From: Isoetes taiwanensis | Lineage: Eukaryota; Streptophyta; Lycopodiopsida; Isoetales; Isoetaceae | Length of the DNA stretch: 64,000 bases | Reading direction: 5' to 3' | NCBI GenBank assembly: GCA_021234155.1 | Contig: JAJEKV010000002.1 | Span: 35,260,128 to 35,324,127, forward strand | Part shown: positions 22,201 to 35,062 of the stretch, piece by piece | Numbering within the stretch: the first letter of the stretch is position 1 | Layout: the number at the start of each line of letters is the position of its first letter | Translations under genes and position numbers: made by a program | The notes under the pieces: generated by a model | The model's input: only the letters and a program-made list of their open reading frames with translations | The model's database searches: none | What the model was told of the DNA's origin: nothing

Positions 22201-25200
22201 ATCATGTCCATGAAAACTCAACTACAATTTTTGGCATTATATTGTTTCTCCATAAACATGGGAATGGACAGGGCATTTTTTAAATCAGTTACAGGACAGC
22301 TTTTATTAGCAGCAAAAGCTCGATGGGACATGCTGGTGTCTAGCCAAATAGGAACACCCAACCCAAATGACGGTACTTTTTTATTTATTGGAGAAGCATT
22401 TGGAAGGTTGTGCAGGCGTGGACATGCAGGTAATAGTTTTCGCTTAGGGTGCTTTTGCATTATAAAGTACCATCTTATTTCATAGAATTGAATGTTGTTG
22501 CATTTGATAGTCCTGCTTCCCGTACATATCCATTCATAGTGGGGTTTATTTTGGTTCTCTCTCCATTTTTCCAGATCTGGTAGTTTCTGAAGTGCTACCT
22601 GCACTCACGCTATATGTAGAGGATATGAAAAAGAATATTGACACAATGACGTCAACTCTGGGGGCTGTTGTGCACATTTCAAACGAAATGGCGGTGAATA
22701 GTTATTGGCAGATGCTGATATTGTCAATAAAGGATCATCATGCCACTGAGAGATTCTGTGAAAGTATGCTTAGAAAAATGGCTGGTCTGGCCATTACAGA
22801 TGACAATGCATATTCTATTCTTTGGACACTGTTCAGCGATCATAAGGTCATAAGGTAATGAGACAATGCTGTAGTCACATCAAATCATTGACTATATCCT
22901 GCTGAAAAGAATGAATCAAGAAAGAAATCTATTTACTTCTGCAAGGGGCTTTTTGGGTCTGTGGGATAAAGTAGAGTATGTAGTCATATGCAGCTACTTA
23001 TATGATCCAAGTGAATAACTTATAACTAGGCTATTCGCAAACAATGTTACTCCAGTCTTCATTTTAGTTCTCATTTCCTTCATTGAGGGCCACTTGTAAA
23101 ATCTTCTATGAGTCTTTAGAGTTACTGCTACTCTTTCTTCTTCTCACGAACAAAGGCAGCATGGTCATTTGTGGAGTATATAGTGCTCACACATTTCTGG
23201 TCCCTGAAGCTGATTATTTGAGATAGACATGTCATTCTGGTAGAGACAATGGAAACTGCCTTCCTAAATTGTGCAGGGTTTTTCCAAGTTGCCCTTTCTG
23301 GTAAGATGGGCATTGAATAATCCTATCCAACCAGCTGATTTATCTCTGCCCAGCAGATAGTGTGGCAGTGCAGTTACATTTTATTAAAAAAGGAGGGAGA
23401 TCATCTTAAGTCGGCAGCCCATTGGGTTGCTTTTGAATACCAAACCTTCCACAGCAAACATTTTGGTGGACTTTGACTTGGAAGTGCTGTCGCATTGTGT
23501 GTTTGAGATAAACAACCTGGAATGCCATCCAAGCTGTTGCAAATTCTGCCAGAATGATGGAATGAGCTTTGCTTTCAATGATCTTGAAACAAAGAGGCTT
23601 ATTGAAGTCTCTCCACTTCTGTACATTTTTTTGCTGTTAGGTATACCTTCATTTCTGTACTTCCGTAGCAGCATGTAGTCTCTAGCAAGCCTTTTCTGAA
23701 ATAGGACCTTAAAAATGTGTAATTGAATGCAAGGAGAATTGGTTTATCTGTGAAAAGGCGTGATGTGTTGGATCTTTGTACAAATTATACGCATGTCCCA
23801 CATGTGGTTTTGAAGGTTTTGGGGTCATGGTCTATTAGAATGTAAATTTCAGCATACATTAAAATTGAGATGCATTTTTCTGCTAATATTGCCACCTATA
23901 GTTGCACCGAGCATTTCCAGTTTGTATATATTTTAGCTTACAAGGGTCAAGGGAAAACAACGCTTCACACCAGTTAATGGGGGGTGTTTAGTTCTGTGGA
24001 CCACCTTCCAAATGCTACTACAACTTAGGAGAGCCCAAATTACTTAATGGCACAATCCCATTTCTATAGGTCTTTGGAAGAGAAGGTTCTACGTAACACT
24101 GAAAATTACTAATTTAGTTGTCTGCTTAATTGCTTGCAGGAATTTGTTTCAAGAAAAATTTCTTTTGTGGAAAATCTTTCCCTTCCGTTGTTTGAAGTGG
24201 ATATTGGACTTTGCTGTCCTACATTATCCTGCAGTATATGACAAGTCAGAGAATAGCAAGAGACCTGAAGACAAAATAGAAAAGGATGTCATAAAGCATC
24301 TAGCTGAGGCCTGGTCAGAAAAAGCCTTTGTGTGCTCTGCTCCCTTGGAGCAACAAGCATGTATCCTTTTATTGGGATATAATTACCAGTTCTATTCTGC
24401 ATTACCAGGTATTTGGGACGTTCTTAACCTACATTCTTTTAGACTTAACAGCTGCCTTGGGCCTAACTGTGAAGGCTATGACAAAGGATGACATTCTTAA
24501 TTATGACAGCATCTTGCACTGTCTATTGGAAGGAGTCAGTTGTAAGATGTCATCTTAGACTTTTATACTCTACAATAGCAGGCTAAATTTTTGCCTTTAC
24601 AGGCAGGCTTGAAAGTCCCATATATGAAGTCCGTCGTATGGCAAAGCAGATCGCTTATGCCTTCTCCTCCGTAATAAATCCAGGAGATCCGCTTATCTTA
24701 GAGGATGATGATAATGTTGAAGACCTAAGCAACTGGGAGGCAGGTACATGGCAGGACATTGGCAAGACTGATGGTGTGGCCAAGAAAAGTGAAGAACGGA
24801 TGCCAATGGATGATGCTGACAAGAAGCAGAATGATACGAAGCCAAGGAAAAAGGAAAAAAGGTTGGCATTTGAGGACAATGACCCAGATGCTCCTATAAA
24901 CCTTATGGACATCAGTGTCAAAGGCTGGGTCGGCAAGCTAACCAATGAAAGTTCTGAAAGTGGGACCGAGAGTGAGAGTGATTCCTCCCTTCAGCCCTAT
25001 GATATGTCTGATGACGAGTGTGACTTAAAGAATATTCCTAGACAGCTGAGCACCTGTGCTGCCGACATGAGAAAAGGAGATGACCCGAATGCGGTAAGCA
25101 TCCGTTTTGTATTATTGTTTTCCTTGGATGCAAGTATATGTTGGTATCTAAGGCTAGTTATGCAGGTAGAAAGAGCTCTTCAAGCTTCTGAAAGGCTTAT

Positions 25201-26748
25201 AAGAGCAAATCCAGATGAACTGGAAAATGTTGCAGCAGATCTTGCATCCGCTTTAGTGCATGTGAGATGCAGTTCGATAGCAGTAGAGGGAGAAGAGGAT
25301 ACTTTAGAAGAGAAGAGACATCGTGCCCTCGTAGCAATACTAATCTGCTCACCACTTAATGTTATAGAAATTCTTACCAGGGAACTCTTCTCTGCCCATG
25401 TGGACACCAGCCAAAGGCTGTTGATTCTTGATGTCATGTCAGGTATAGTTTTTGAGTTCATTACACTGAAGGAACATGCACCATGGAAGTGTTGTGGGTG
25501 GTTGCTTATGCTCTTCCTGTAGTGTTGCAGAAAAAGCCTGGAGTGTTTATTAAAGTGGATGCTTGTTTTTCCATGCCAAATACTTCTATTGCTATGGCAA
25601 ATATGCATCTTACTTGACTTGATGATTAAGTAATATTAATTAATATCTATTCATATGATTAAATAATAATATTAATCAGTGTTCATGCCGTTGCTTCAAT
25701 AGATGCAGCTCGGGAGCTTGCACATGATGTTACCAACCAGAGGAATCTGTTGGTTAGAAATCCAAGTGGAGCAGGACCATGGAAAGCGGTCTCCTTGCCG
25801 GCCTGGGAGAATTCATTGGTGAATTGGACAGAAGCATTTGAGAGATCTCTACCATTGAAATCTGATCAGAAAGAAGTTGGAAAATCACGCAGGTGGGGAG
25901 TGCGGTCAATGCAAATTCAAAAAGGAAGGGGCGAGATGCCAACAAAGCATGCCTATAGAAACAGATTTGCTCCATTGGCATCTTTGTTTATGTTCCCAGT
26001 TATGCATGGATATGACAAAAGAAGGCATGGAGTGGATTTGCTTGGTAATGATTTTGTTATGCTGGGAAGGCTTATTGTTATGTTAGGAGTCTGTATTGAA
26101 TGCATTTCACAACATCCTGATGCGGCAACACTGGGCATGGCCCTGCTTGACATGCTTAAATCGAGGTAAGATTCTTCCTCTGACAAGAATACTGCTGAAT
26201 AAAAAAGGCCATTCTCTTCAAGGCATCCTGAAATTCTAATTATGATGCTTTTGATAGGCCCATTTCTGGTCATGCAGAGCCATATGTCCAACGGTCTGTG
26301 CTGTATGCATTATCACGTGTACTTATTGCAATACATCCTGAATCGGTTCTTACGGGTCTCAACGAGACAGAGCAGCCACTAATTAGAAGTCTAGAGTGGA
26401 TACGTGAATGGGTAGCTGATGTTGTTGCCAATGATGGAGACAGTGAATGTTCAACGGTATGTCACTCTTTTCTTGCTCAGCATAACATTTTCTTCTATAT
26501 GGTGTGCTACCCTGTTCATGGTCTGGGCCCTAAGTGAAATGGCTCATACAAATGCTAATAAACTACATTATTGGATGTCCTACCTAATTTCTAAGTAAAT
26601 GCATTTTGTATAATTGCCAGCGATTACAAATTTTCTCCTTATGATGCAGATGGCTCTGGGTTGCTTACAGCTTCATTCTGAGTTGGCATATCAAATCGCC
26701 AAGAGCATGGAAAATAGAAACAGGTCCACTACAATGATATGGCAATGA
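19242..26748 (+). CDS. TEL2: TEL2/TELO2 homologue (telomere length regulation protein), 14 exons, apparently intact
   Basis: Exons inferred from coding frames and GT-AG sites: 19242-19389, 19485-19522, 19654-19774, 20060-20240, 21658-21873, 22272-22429, 22575-22854, 24140-24360, 24443-24541, 24603-25093, 25166-25442, 25703-26165, 26258-26456, 26650-26748. All phases agree and the sum is 2991 nt, giving 996 residues plus stop, close to plant TEL2 length. Landmarks include THVDEVIAALYILASLL, EVLFFTFYGGATFA, DGTFLFIGEAFGRLCRRG, CRLESPIYEVRRMAKQIA, an acidic DDDNVED, the S-rich SSLQPYDMSDDECDL, and the C-terminal ERLIRANPDELENVA...HRALVAIL...DTSQRLLILDVMS. In the family TEL2 is the HEAT-like scaffold of the TTT complex, which with HSP90 matures PIKK kinases such as TOR, ATM and ATR. 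Start: first in-frame ATG before conserved sequence. Confidence 0.93.
20190..20560. repeat. Tandem duplication in TEL2 intron 4
   Basis: The end of exon 4 and start of intron 4 (about 20190-20370) is repeated imperfectly at about 20393-20560. Shared words include AGTGATGTGGAGAT, GGCTxCATTCAAGCAGA, GACTATGCTTAT and ATACATGCTGATG. The second copy carries a degenerate donor site and a stop, so it is unlikely to be an exon. Confidence 0.8.
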
Positions 26749-27658
26749 GTCCTATTGTATGAGACTGTCTTGCAGCTGTTTTGACTTGTTCTTGACATGG
26801 GGAGGAGGATTAGCAATGTCATCTTTGATTCATCGGAAGTACTCAGAAATTATTTTAGAACTGGCTCTGTCCAGAGTAATACCCTTAACCAATGGATAGT
26901 GAGAAATCGGTACTATTAGCCATTACTTTATTTCTTCCTGCTCTTTTCTTTTTATATCCATCTCCTTTGTTTTTAGTGACTCATAAAATGACATCAAGTC
27001 TCTGCTTTAACGTACAGACATCTGGAGAAGAAGCTCATGGTTCATTTGTATGCCATTGCAATCATGCAATGAGGAGAAGCCAGGGCCTTGCATGTGGGGA
27101 GCCGAAAAATCCATAACTAGCCAAGGCTTTGTTCATATGGAAACAGAGGGTAATCAGTGTTATGGCTTCCATTTGCACAGTACATGAAAATGTATGATGT
27201 CTTTGGAGCGTTTGTTTCCATGCACATTCAAAGCCACAGAGCTGGTACAAGATTCGAAGGTGGCTTAGATTCAGTGACTTGTTGAACAACATTGCACATC
27301 TTTCACGTAAGGGTCCGATCACATGATGCCATTTTTCCCTGTTGACATTAATTAACGTTTCTTTTTGCTCTGGGGTGACATGATCCTATGATCATGTCAA
27401 AATAAGAGTTCCACGTTGCAAAGAAGGAATGGGTCCAAGAAAATTTCATGCGCTCTCTGCGATCCCGCAGAGAGATTGCTCCGGATTGCTGCCAAGTCCT
27501 AAAAATTCATCTGCTCGTCTCTGAAATCCCTGTTGATGGCAATGCTTCCAACCGAGGCAGGAGCTCCCGTTGAACAAATTGCTATCAATAGTGCTTCTCC
27601 GTCAAAATTTGGCATGTGACCTTTTTAGTTTTTATCGTTTACACTTCATATATATATA
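26749..27658. other. TEL2 3' flank, no gene seen
   Basis: Non-coding. Two perfect inverted repeats are visible: TGACATGATC/GATCATGTCA (27376-27385 and 27390-27399, 4-base loop) and CTCTCTGCG/CGCAGAGAG (27453-27461 and 27466-27474, 4-base loop). No plausible polyadenylation cluster was singled out. Confidence 0.5.
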
Positions 27659-27846
27659 CTAGTAACAGTGCCCAGCGTTGCGGGGCATTATTTGGGAACT
27701 TGTAAATGATACGAAGATGTTGTTCTTCTTTGAATTTATGTTATTCATATCTATAAAAATAAACATTAAAAAGCTAGGGCACAGTATAATATAAGAGATC
27801 TATAGGAACTAAGGGTCAATTTTATCCCATAGGATCCCTTTGTAGA

Positions 27847-29415
27847 CTACATTTGGAGTGAACCTCCTATTGTCTTTGAGCAGTGCTCCTTGTCTTGAGG
27901 TATTTTTGAATGTGTACCTTTACTCCATGTTGTGTGGTGCACCTTGAAAATGCGACATAGAGCTGGCCATGCATAAAGACTGGCATTGGTAGGTAGATGC
28001 CAACAGAGGACATAGACTGGCCTTGTGACTTGTTTATGATCATCGAGAATGCGAGTCACATGGGGAACTGCCTTCGTTTGAAAGGGAGATCGCTGTCTGA
28101 TGGCTCCAGGGTAATCTTTAGCATGAGGACTCTTGTTTCTTTGTAGGTACCTGTAATTATCCTATTCTTGGGTGTGATTTGATGACGGGGAGGCGGGTGC
28201 CATTGCAGAGACCGGCCTTTGGATTCATGTTTCTGAGTAGGATAATGATGGCACCGTCCTCGATGTGCAACTTATGTGGTGGCATGTCAGAAAGGGTCAG
28301 GTGGTTGATGAACTCGATTGGGAAGTCCATTGTAGCATCTTCGCCTTCTGCAATGATGGCATCTATGCTCTTATATGTATGGAGTTGTCTATTCAACCTT
28401 AGAAGCACCTTATTGTTAATCCTCAGCTTGTCTTCATTCTTTGGTGTCAAGATGGCCTTGTCATACAACAGGTGCACATTTGCCTCCGTTATTTCCTTGC
28501 CGAAGATGCTGTCAATTAAGTCCTCTTCCACAATGCATTCTTCGGGTATCTCAACCAAGTCGCGATCGAGTCCTGGCTCGTTGTTCATACGCTCCCCGTC
28601 ACCAAGATGTAGCAGCCAATTTGAGAAGGTTTGCTCAGCTTTTCCGACTCGCATGTTTTGTGTCAGCATGTGTGTTTTGAAGTTAGTCCACAACAGGTTC
28701 CTCTTGACACACTTCGAGATAACCTCCGTCCTTGTTACACCAACCTCCGTCCTTGTTACACCTTGACCATGGGCAATTGATGTCGGAAATCGCCACGTAT
28801 AAGTATTATCATTCCCTCAAATGGCCTGTCATCTTGTCGTATCTCGTGTAGAACCCGCATGTGTGTCATTCCCATTTCGTCCCAGACTATGATGCTTGCC
28901 TTTCTAAGTACCTCTGCTTGTTGGCTTGTTGCACGCAGTGCAGAGGTTGCCTCTTGTGTGAGGTTAAGTGGTAACTTGAACGTCGAATGAGCTATTTGTG
29001 CTCCCTTCAAGAGAAGGCCTGTCCAAGCCACTGATACAACGCCGACGCCACATCCTCTTAGTATGCTGATCAGACTGTTGAAGAGGAATATTTTGCCCAT
29101 GCCTCCCGGGCCGTCCACATTGATATATGGGTTGATTACATCTAGGATAATGTCGGCTATGTGCTTCTGCTCCTGAGCTTGCCGTAGTTTTCTTGCCCTT
29201 TTTTCAACCTTTTCTGCATCGAAGTTGGGCTCATTTAGGAAGTTACCTAAAATATCTAGTCGAGATTTTGGCAGTCCAAGTTGCTGGCATATGCAGCCGC
29301 TCATCTGGAAGATGTCGTCGATGTCCTTTGGTGCGTAGTTATAAGCCTGCTCTTGTGGCATCTGTCGTTGGTAATCTTCTGTCAAGCTGTCCTTGAAGAG
29401 CTCCCATAGCCGCAT
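27847..29415 (-). pseudogene. Helitron PIF1-like helicase domain, fragmented
   Basis: Minus-strand pieces in order: a Walker A-like GPGGMGKIFLFNSLI (about 29090-29120; the usual T after GK is I), KGAQIAHSTFKLPL, VWDEMGMTHM (Walker B-like DEM), a PFEGMIILIRGDFRHQLPMV segment, IINNKVLLRLN-like text, RNMNPKAGLCNGTRLPV, and near 27860-28030 a garbled copy of the C-terminal motif with [19 protein letters not shown]. These are the PIF1/Helitron helicase motifs in correct order. Several frame changes and the altered Walker A make it non-functional. Confidence 0.85.
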
Positions 29416-29428
29416 TGGATCTTATGGG

Positions 29429-31100
29429 TCATTGTATAGGCAAATGAATGCAAATGTCTGGCATAGCTGCACTGGCATCTGGAAGATGCTCGCGTCTTCG
29501 AGCTCTTCTCCCATTCGGCATCGTCTTCCAGTAAGCCGAGCTCTTTGGCAGGTTTCTTGAAAGTTGAACATAGTTTTCCATTAACAGTGTGCATGTCTTT
29601 GAAACTGGTTGCGCCCTTGATATGTAGCAACAGGAGCCGGAGGTAGTAGCGATCACCATGAGCTTGAACTTCCTCTTCCTCTTCTTCCAGGACATTTGGC
29701 GCGTAAACTTGTAGTGCTGAGGGATTTCTTGATAAGTGTATTCACGTGCGGCTGGGTCGTCCTTGTTGAGCTCAAACCATGCAGTCAACATTGTTCGCTT
29801 TTGCATCTGCTGCTCAAAGGCTTGTCTTTCATGGCCTTCCTGATAATAGACGGCTTGGTTGTTTGGCGGGTGAACAGGTAGCCTATGTATTGTGTGGGAG
29901 TTGCCATGCATCTTGAACCCATATAGTCTCCACATGGTGCAGAGACATATCTCGTGTCAAGGTACTGCTCCACCTCGTCCCAATTGAATGTAGATATGGA
30001 TTCCCCTGTCAGTTCTGTAGTGATCTTTGATTGATGCTCGATCGTGCTCTTTGTGGATGTACTTGTAGATATATTTCACGCTGCCGACGCTGAAACACTG
30101 CTCCACATTGATATGCGCCTCATATTTTTCAAGCAGCCACCGGTTGTGGGGGACCATTTATTGTCAATAGGTGTTTCGCCCCTCATGAAGTGCCATGTAT
30201 CCCATCTTCTGTACTCTGGATAGCTATTTGAGTTGACTCTTGTATCTATTTGCTTAAAATGTTTTACGCGCTCTTGGATATGGTACGATTGGTCATGATG
30301 TGATTGCAAACTGGCGTTTTAGTAGCAAAAGAACTCATATCAGATTGCCAAAGGACTGAAAATCCTTTCTGATCACCTGTAAAATCAATATCAAACCATC
30401 TCATTTCTCCTAGGGTTTGAAGGAGGTATCTAATTCCATTATACGAGCCTATCTTCGAGGTGAGTTGTCTCACGTGCTTGATAATCGTGAGCCATCTTGG
30501 GTAGTTCGAATCAATGACTCGCCCGTGCATTTCACTTTTACTCCAGCTAAGATATTATTTCTCGAAGAAGTGAAGATATCCCGGGAGCATCCAATAAAGT
30601 ACAAAATTAGGCCCTTGGTGCTGTGCGCCATGTGGAGGTGCATATTTAGAGTTTCAATCATTAACTAAAGTACACCAATATACTGTTCCCAACATTCCTT
30701 ATAAAACAATGTTTTCTCTTCTTGAATCCATAAACAAAAAGTTAATACATTGATGATACTGTAATCAGACAGTATTGAATCAAGGCCATCGAATCCTTTT
30801 AGTTCTATTGCATTGCTCTTCGGCTCCCATTGTATGAAGAAGCAGGATGACCATCTTGCCAGATCTTAAGCCTCTTTGCTCTGCCTCATGGTCTATGTAG
30901 TCAACGAGGCCTTGATATAACTCGACCCGCAACTTTCTTTGGTTCTGCTTGATCCAGTTTAGATTGTTTGCTTCCACTCTCAAGTACACATCAACAATGA
31001 ATTGTTGTGTTAGCTTGCCGGCGCAAAGCAGTGGGTTCCAATCTCCGCTCTTCATTGTGAGCCGATAATTGAAGAATTGAAACATAGTCACGAACTCTTG
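29429..31100 (-). pseudogene. Helitron Rep region, fragmented, catalytic HUH part not found
   Basis: From N- to C-terminus on the minus strand: FNYRLTMKSGDWNPLLCAGK and QQFIVDVYLRVEANNLNWI (about 31090-30930), a region near 30310-30780 that does not read as Rep, then GSVKYIYKYIHKEHDRASI (about 30100-30050) and RLYGFKMHGNSHTIHRLPVH (about 29930-29870). The outer parts are standard Helitron Rep segments. The HUH and YxxYxxK nicking motifs expected between them could not be found, and the intervening 470 bp looks unrelated. It is either decayed or replaced by inserted sequence. Confidence 0.75.
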
Positions 31101-31574
31101 TTTTCTAGAAGACGTTGATGCAGATGATGTTTCTGTTTTCTTGATTCCTACCTTCTAGCCCTGGTCGAGAATGGTATAACCTAAGGGATCAAGGTTTGAG
31201 TTTGTGATTGGAATCTTCTTGAGGCCGCCACCCTTTTGGTGTATGCAGATGTCCCTATGAATGGTGGCTCCTCATCTGCATTGACAAATATCGCCGCAAC
31301 TTCATTTGAGAGTGCTGGATTGTATCTCCTAAGGTCCAGGTTTCGAGAAGTGTTAAAGTACGTTCTGATATCCCTCATGCCTTCGCCAGACTGTTATGCC
31401 TGCTCCTCTACCTGATGCATCATCATGAGGCTAATGCATAGGAGCTAACGTTACGTAGCTCGGCATCTAGTTCTTTGAGGTGGTTTTGAACTCGTGTTTC
31501 ATGTGCAAAGTCGGCATCTAGAATGTAGAGCTGAGAATATGTTGCTGCTTGCGAACCATCGGCATAAACTGGCC

Positions 31575-32360
31575 CTACTGTATGGTAGGTTTGTCCTTGG
31601 ATCTTGAAACAGTATGGTCTGCGGCCTTCGAATTGCTCGATGTTGGCGCCAAAGGAAGCAAAGGCGAGAGCACTATTGTAGGCCTGATGTGCTGGTGGAA
31701 GTTAGTGCTTTTTGAGTGCTGGTGGCTCAGTAAACTTTGAATTAGATGGAGCATTCGTTGTAGAGGCTCCAACTTTATTTGTCCATCGTGGCAGCAGTTT
31801 GTACCATCATCTTTGAATGACAATTCCCCACAAGAATATGCATTCCCTGTTAAATGGGCCACAGTTATGCCGTTCCACTTGTGTGACTTCAAGGGTCCTA
31901 GCTATTTTGTATGTAGGTGGTTGGGCTCTCCATTGGCGCTGATATTGTGCGTGTTTATCCAATCTTTGTTGATGCTCTTCTTCTGTTTCTGTGGCCATCG
32001 CTTGGGCTTTTCTTTTGCATTTATATTGGGCGTGTTTGGCCAATCTTTATCAGTGTTGTTCTTCTGTTTCTGGGGCAGCTTGTTGCAATTTCCTTTTCTT
32101 GTAATACTCTCTTCGTTTTTCCAATCGAGCTTCACGTTCCTGAGGTGTCTCTATAGCATGATGATATTGTGCAAGTCCGTCCAATCTTTGTTGATGCTCC
32201 TCTTCTGCTCTTTGTTGATGCTGCTCTTCTATTTCTATGGCATCCAGTTGCAGCTTTCTTTTCCTGTAATACCCTCTTCGCTTTTCCAATCGAGCTTCAC
32301 GTTCCTGAGGCGTCTCTGTAGCTCGCTTCTCTTTGTAATTAATTCTCTTACCTGCAAGCA
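31575..32360 (-). pseudogene. Helitron N-terminal region with repeated basic helices
   Basis: The minus strand encodes two near-identical copies of TPQEREARLEKRRxYYxKRK (about 32310-32260 and 32150-32085), with Gln-rich EEHQQR repeats between them and after them. Such Arg/Lys-rich tandem helices are common at the N-terminus of plant RepHel proteins. Frames are interrupted several times. Confidence 0.6.
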
Positions 32361-33229
32361 CGTCAAAATGATGTTAAAGTTTCATGAGCATTTGCCCCTT
32401 CACAATTGTTTTATAGCTATTTATATGGAAAAAGGAAAAAGGTGTTGTTTCCCTTTTTGCCTTTTTTAAACATAGTTAAAAGGATTTGTGTTTTTTGAAC
32501 CTAGCTAAAGGGAAAAAGGCAAAGTGGTGTTTTGGGCCTTTTGTTCAGGTACATACAGCTTTTTACGTGCCACTTAATATCACTCAATATTGACCATAGT
32601 TGGGGGTTCAGAGTCCTAGAGAGATTCGTTGTGTGCCATAGTCATGCTAGTGCCTAGAACTCCAGGAGCGCAGGCGGAGAGGCCACAATCTGGTAGTTCG
32701 AGGTATGCCAGAGCAGCAGGGGGAGAGTCTCGCCCACAACATCCGAACACACATTCTCGATCGGATGACATTCCCGGGGCCAGTTCACATTTCTCGAGCA
32801 GCCCGGCATGGGGCTCAGCGCCCGGGCCGTGACCGCATTGTCATATTCACGGTTGCGGATGCACAGGTGCGTGATGCCATATTGCGCCAGGGCCAGATGT
32901 TGAAGGGGACATCCCCATAATGTATGTGGGCCGGGACCTCACACCCGGCAACAGAGGCACGCGAGCCGGAGCTTGTCGGGGTCGAGGCATTCGCCAGGGG
33001 TGCCGCAGGATTGGTTCGAGGCGGGATGCACATTTTTCCGGACACACCGCTGCTGCTGCGCGGACCCGCGGCCCCAACCACACCGCACGCCGCCCCGCTT
33101 CGCTTCTACTACCACGGCCCCCTTCTCCTGCTCCCTACTCCTGCTCCCCGCGGCCCACACCCTCTCGGCCACATGTCGCCTCCGCTCCATCTACTTCTCC
33201 ACTCACCTCGCTTCCCGTCCTCCCCATGA

Positions 33230-33780
33230 CTCAGTGCAGATACCATCCAAGGCGACAAATAGGAATTGTGTCTCCGGGTGGTCTCATGGAACCTGTCGAG
33301 GCTTCCCTTGGCGAGAAGGGGGCGGTCCCGAACTTCCGCGTGGCAGCCGGTATGGATCTCATCTTCCTCATGGAGACATGGGAGCATCTTTGGACCACAA
33401 AGGCTACGATTTCTTGGGTTACCAACATTTCTCGGTCTTCAATACCATGCTGCGGGACGGCGGGGTCATGGTGGAGTGGCTTTACTACCGGACAACCTTG
33501 GCACATTCGGTTACCCTCCGGAAGGCGTGGCAGGACACAACCGGTACTTCGGGTTCGTGTGCATAATACGGTGGCAACCCTCTTTTTTACGGCGCTTTGT
33601 TATTTCCCTCCACGCAGACAAAGCACCTTCTATCGCAGCCACCCGATGCGGATAGGATGGACCCGTATGTCGATCTATATGATGACATCTGGCGGCATCG
33701 GCTAGTTGGGTAGGGTCGCCCTTCTTGGAGATTTCAATGCGGACGGGAGTAGAGCAGCCCATGCGACTTGACCCCCTCAC
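33230..33780 (+). pseudogene. LINE endonuclease-domain remnant
   Basis: The phrase VVSWNL (about 33275) is the first motif of APE-type LINE endonucleases. Farther on, other frames give MDLIFLMETWE and GGVMVEWLYYRTTLAH, matching the E-T-W and G-G-V segments of that domain. Each lies in a different frame, so at least two frameshifts occurred. Identification is by order and spacing of these short motifs upstream of a LINE reverse transcriptase. Confidence 0.6.
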
Positions 33781-35062
33781 GACGATGTCCGGCAGCCTAC
33801 GCCCCAGTAGTAGCCTGGCCGCTGGTCGGATGGCAGCCAGTCACTTCGCTTTTGTGGCGGTTGCTCTGCTATGTGGCATTTTGACTTGATAATTTGCAAT
33901 GGCCTTTCACGGTGGCCCGAACAACCGCAAGTGCACATGCGGGCAGGACAATCGGGGGAGGGTCTAGTGTGGTGGACTATGTGCTTGTAGTTGCGCTAAG
34001 ATATGCATCTCATCGATCGTTTAGGGTGGGCACGAGGCGGTCGGGATGAGGAGGTCGACTTCGAGATCACCTCCCACTTTATTTGGACCTGGTTTGGCGA
34101 GCCGCCGGAACCCCCACTATGCCAGCCCTCGCCCGTCCTCGGTTGAGACTTCGATTATGAGCGGTGAGAGGACTTACGCGAGATGCTCATGAACGCCCTC
34201 CCGGTAATTACAGCAGACCTCCACACTAGAGCGTGCAGACGGACCGGTGACTTCGCTATTACGGGATGCGGCGGGCCAGTGCTTTTAGCGGACCCCGCGT
34301 CGCGCTTCAGTGGTCGAGAACATTCCCGCCAGAACCGATGGTTTGATGCGATCAAAGAACGCAAGCGCAGCTCCGCCACATCCCCGGATCCGTGTACCCG
34401 CCACGAGCCACCACCGCATCACGCCCATCCGAAGGACACAAAGGCGCGGTACCTTGCCAAGCATCGTCGGGGAGATGTTCGCCTGGCTGGACACTCATCC
34501 TCGAACCTTTTGGCGCTTGAAGTGGCCAGCCGACCTCACAGGGGACATCACACCCGGGCGGGGGGAGCGATGCTGCAAAATGGCTCTATGACCCGCCAGG
34601 GGACGCGTGACGCCCATACCCCCCCAGGATGGCCCCCATTGGTTCTCGTGGATGAGGATGTTGAGGAGGGCCCGCAACGGCTAGCTAATGGGAAGGCAAC
34701 CGACCTCGATGGTATGCGTGCCGAAGTTACTCAAGTGGGCGGGGCAGCCGCTTGTCTTGCCGGTCCTCACTACCCATTCAACGAGCATTGCGGGAGGGTT
34801 TCCCGACAATGGACCACAGCGTGGTTGTTCCCATTCACAAAGGCGACCCACACCGTCCGCCAATTACCGGACGATCATGGTCGATTCAAGATTTGCCAAA
34901 CCGTTATCGGCATTCTCGAAAGCAGTTGATTGACCGGGCGTAGGCGGCCGGATGTGCGAAAGCCCTCACACAGCGGGCTTTCGACCCGCCACTCAACGAT
35001 TGACCATATCTTTACTGGCAAGGGCACCGATTGAAGACAGCCGGAATCCATAGAGCTGGACT

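Larger units (their letters stand above)
27659..32624 (-). mobile_element. Helitron, degenerate, with recognisable 3' terminus
   Basis: The 3' end on the minus strand is GCCCCGCAACGCTGGGC (stem with one mismatch, loop AAC) followed by ACTGTTACTAG at 27659, then a flanking T. This is the standard Helitron hairpin-CTRR end next to a T. Inside are remnants of a RepHel protein read in several frames. The proposed 5' end is TCTCTCTAGG at 32624 preceded by A, fitting the 5'-A|TC rule; this end is less certain because a LINE begins within a few bases. No target duplication is expected. Length about 4.97 kb. Confidence 0.82.

Noticed and set aside
23427-23678. Open frame in TEL2 intron 7
   Set aside because: No conserved motif, and exons 7 and 8 already join in phase. 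Probably chance or old transposon sequence.
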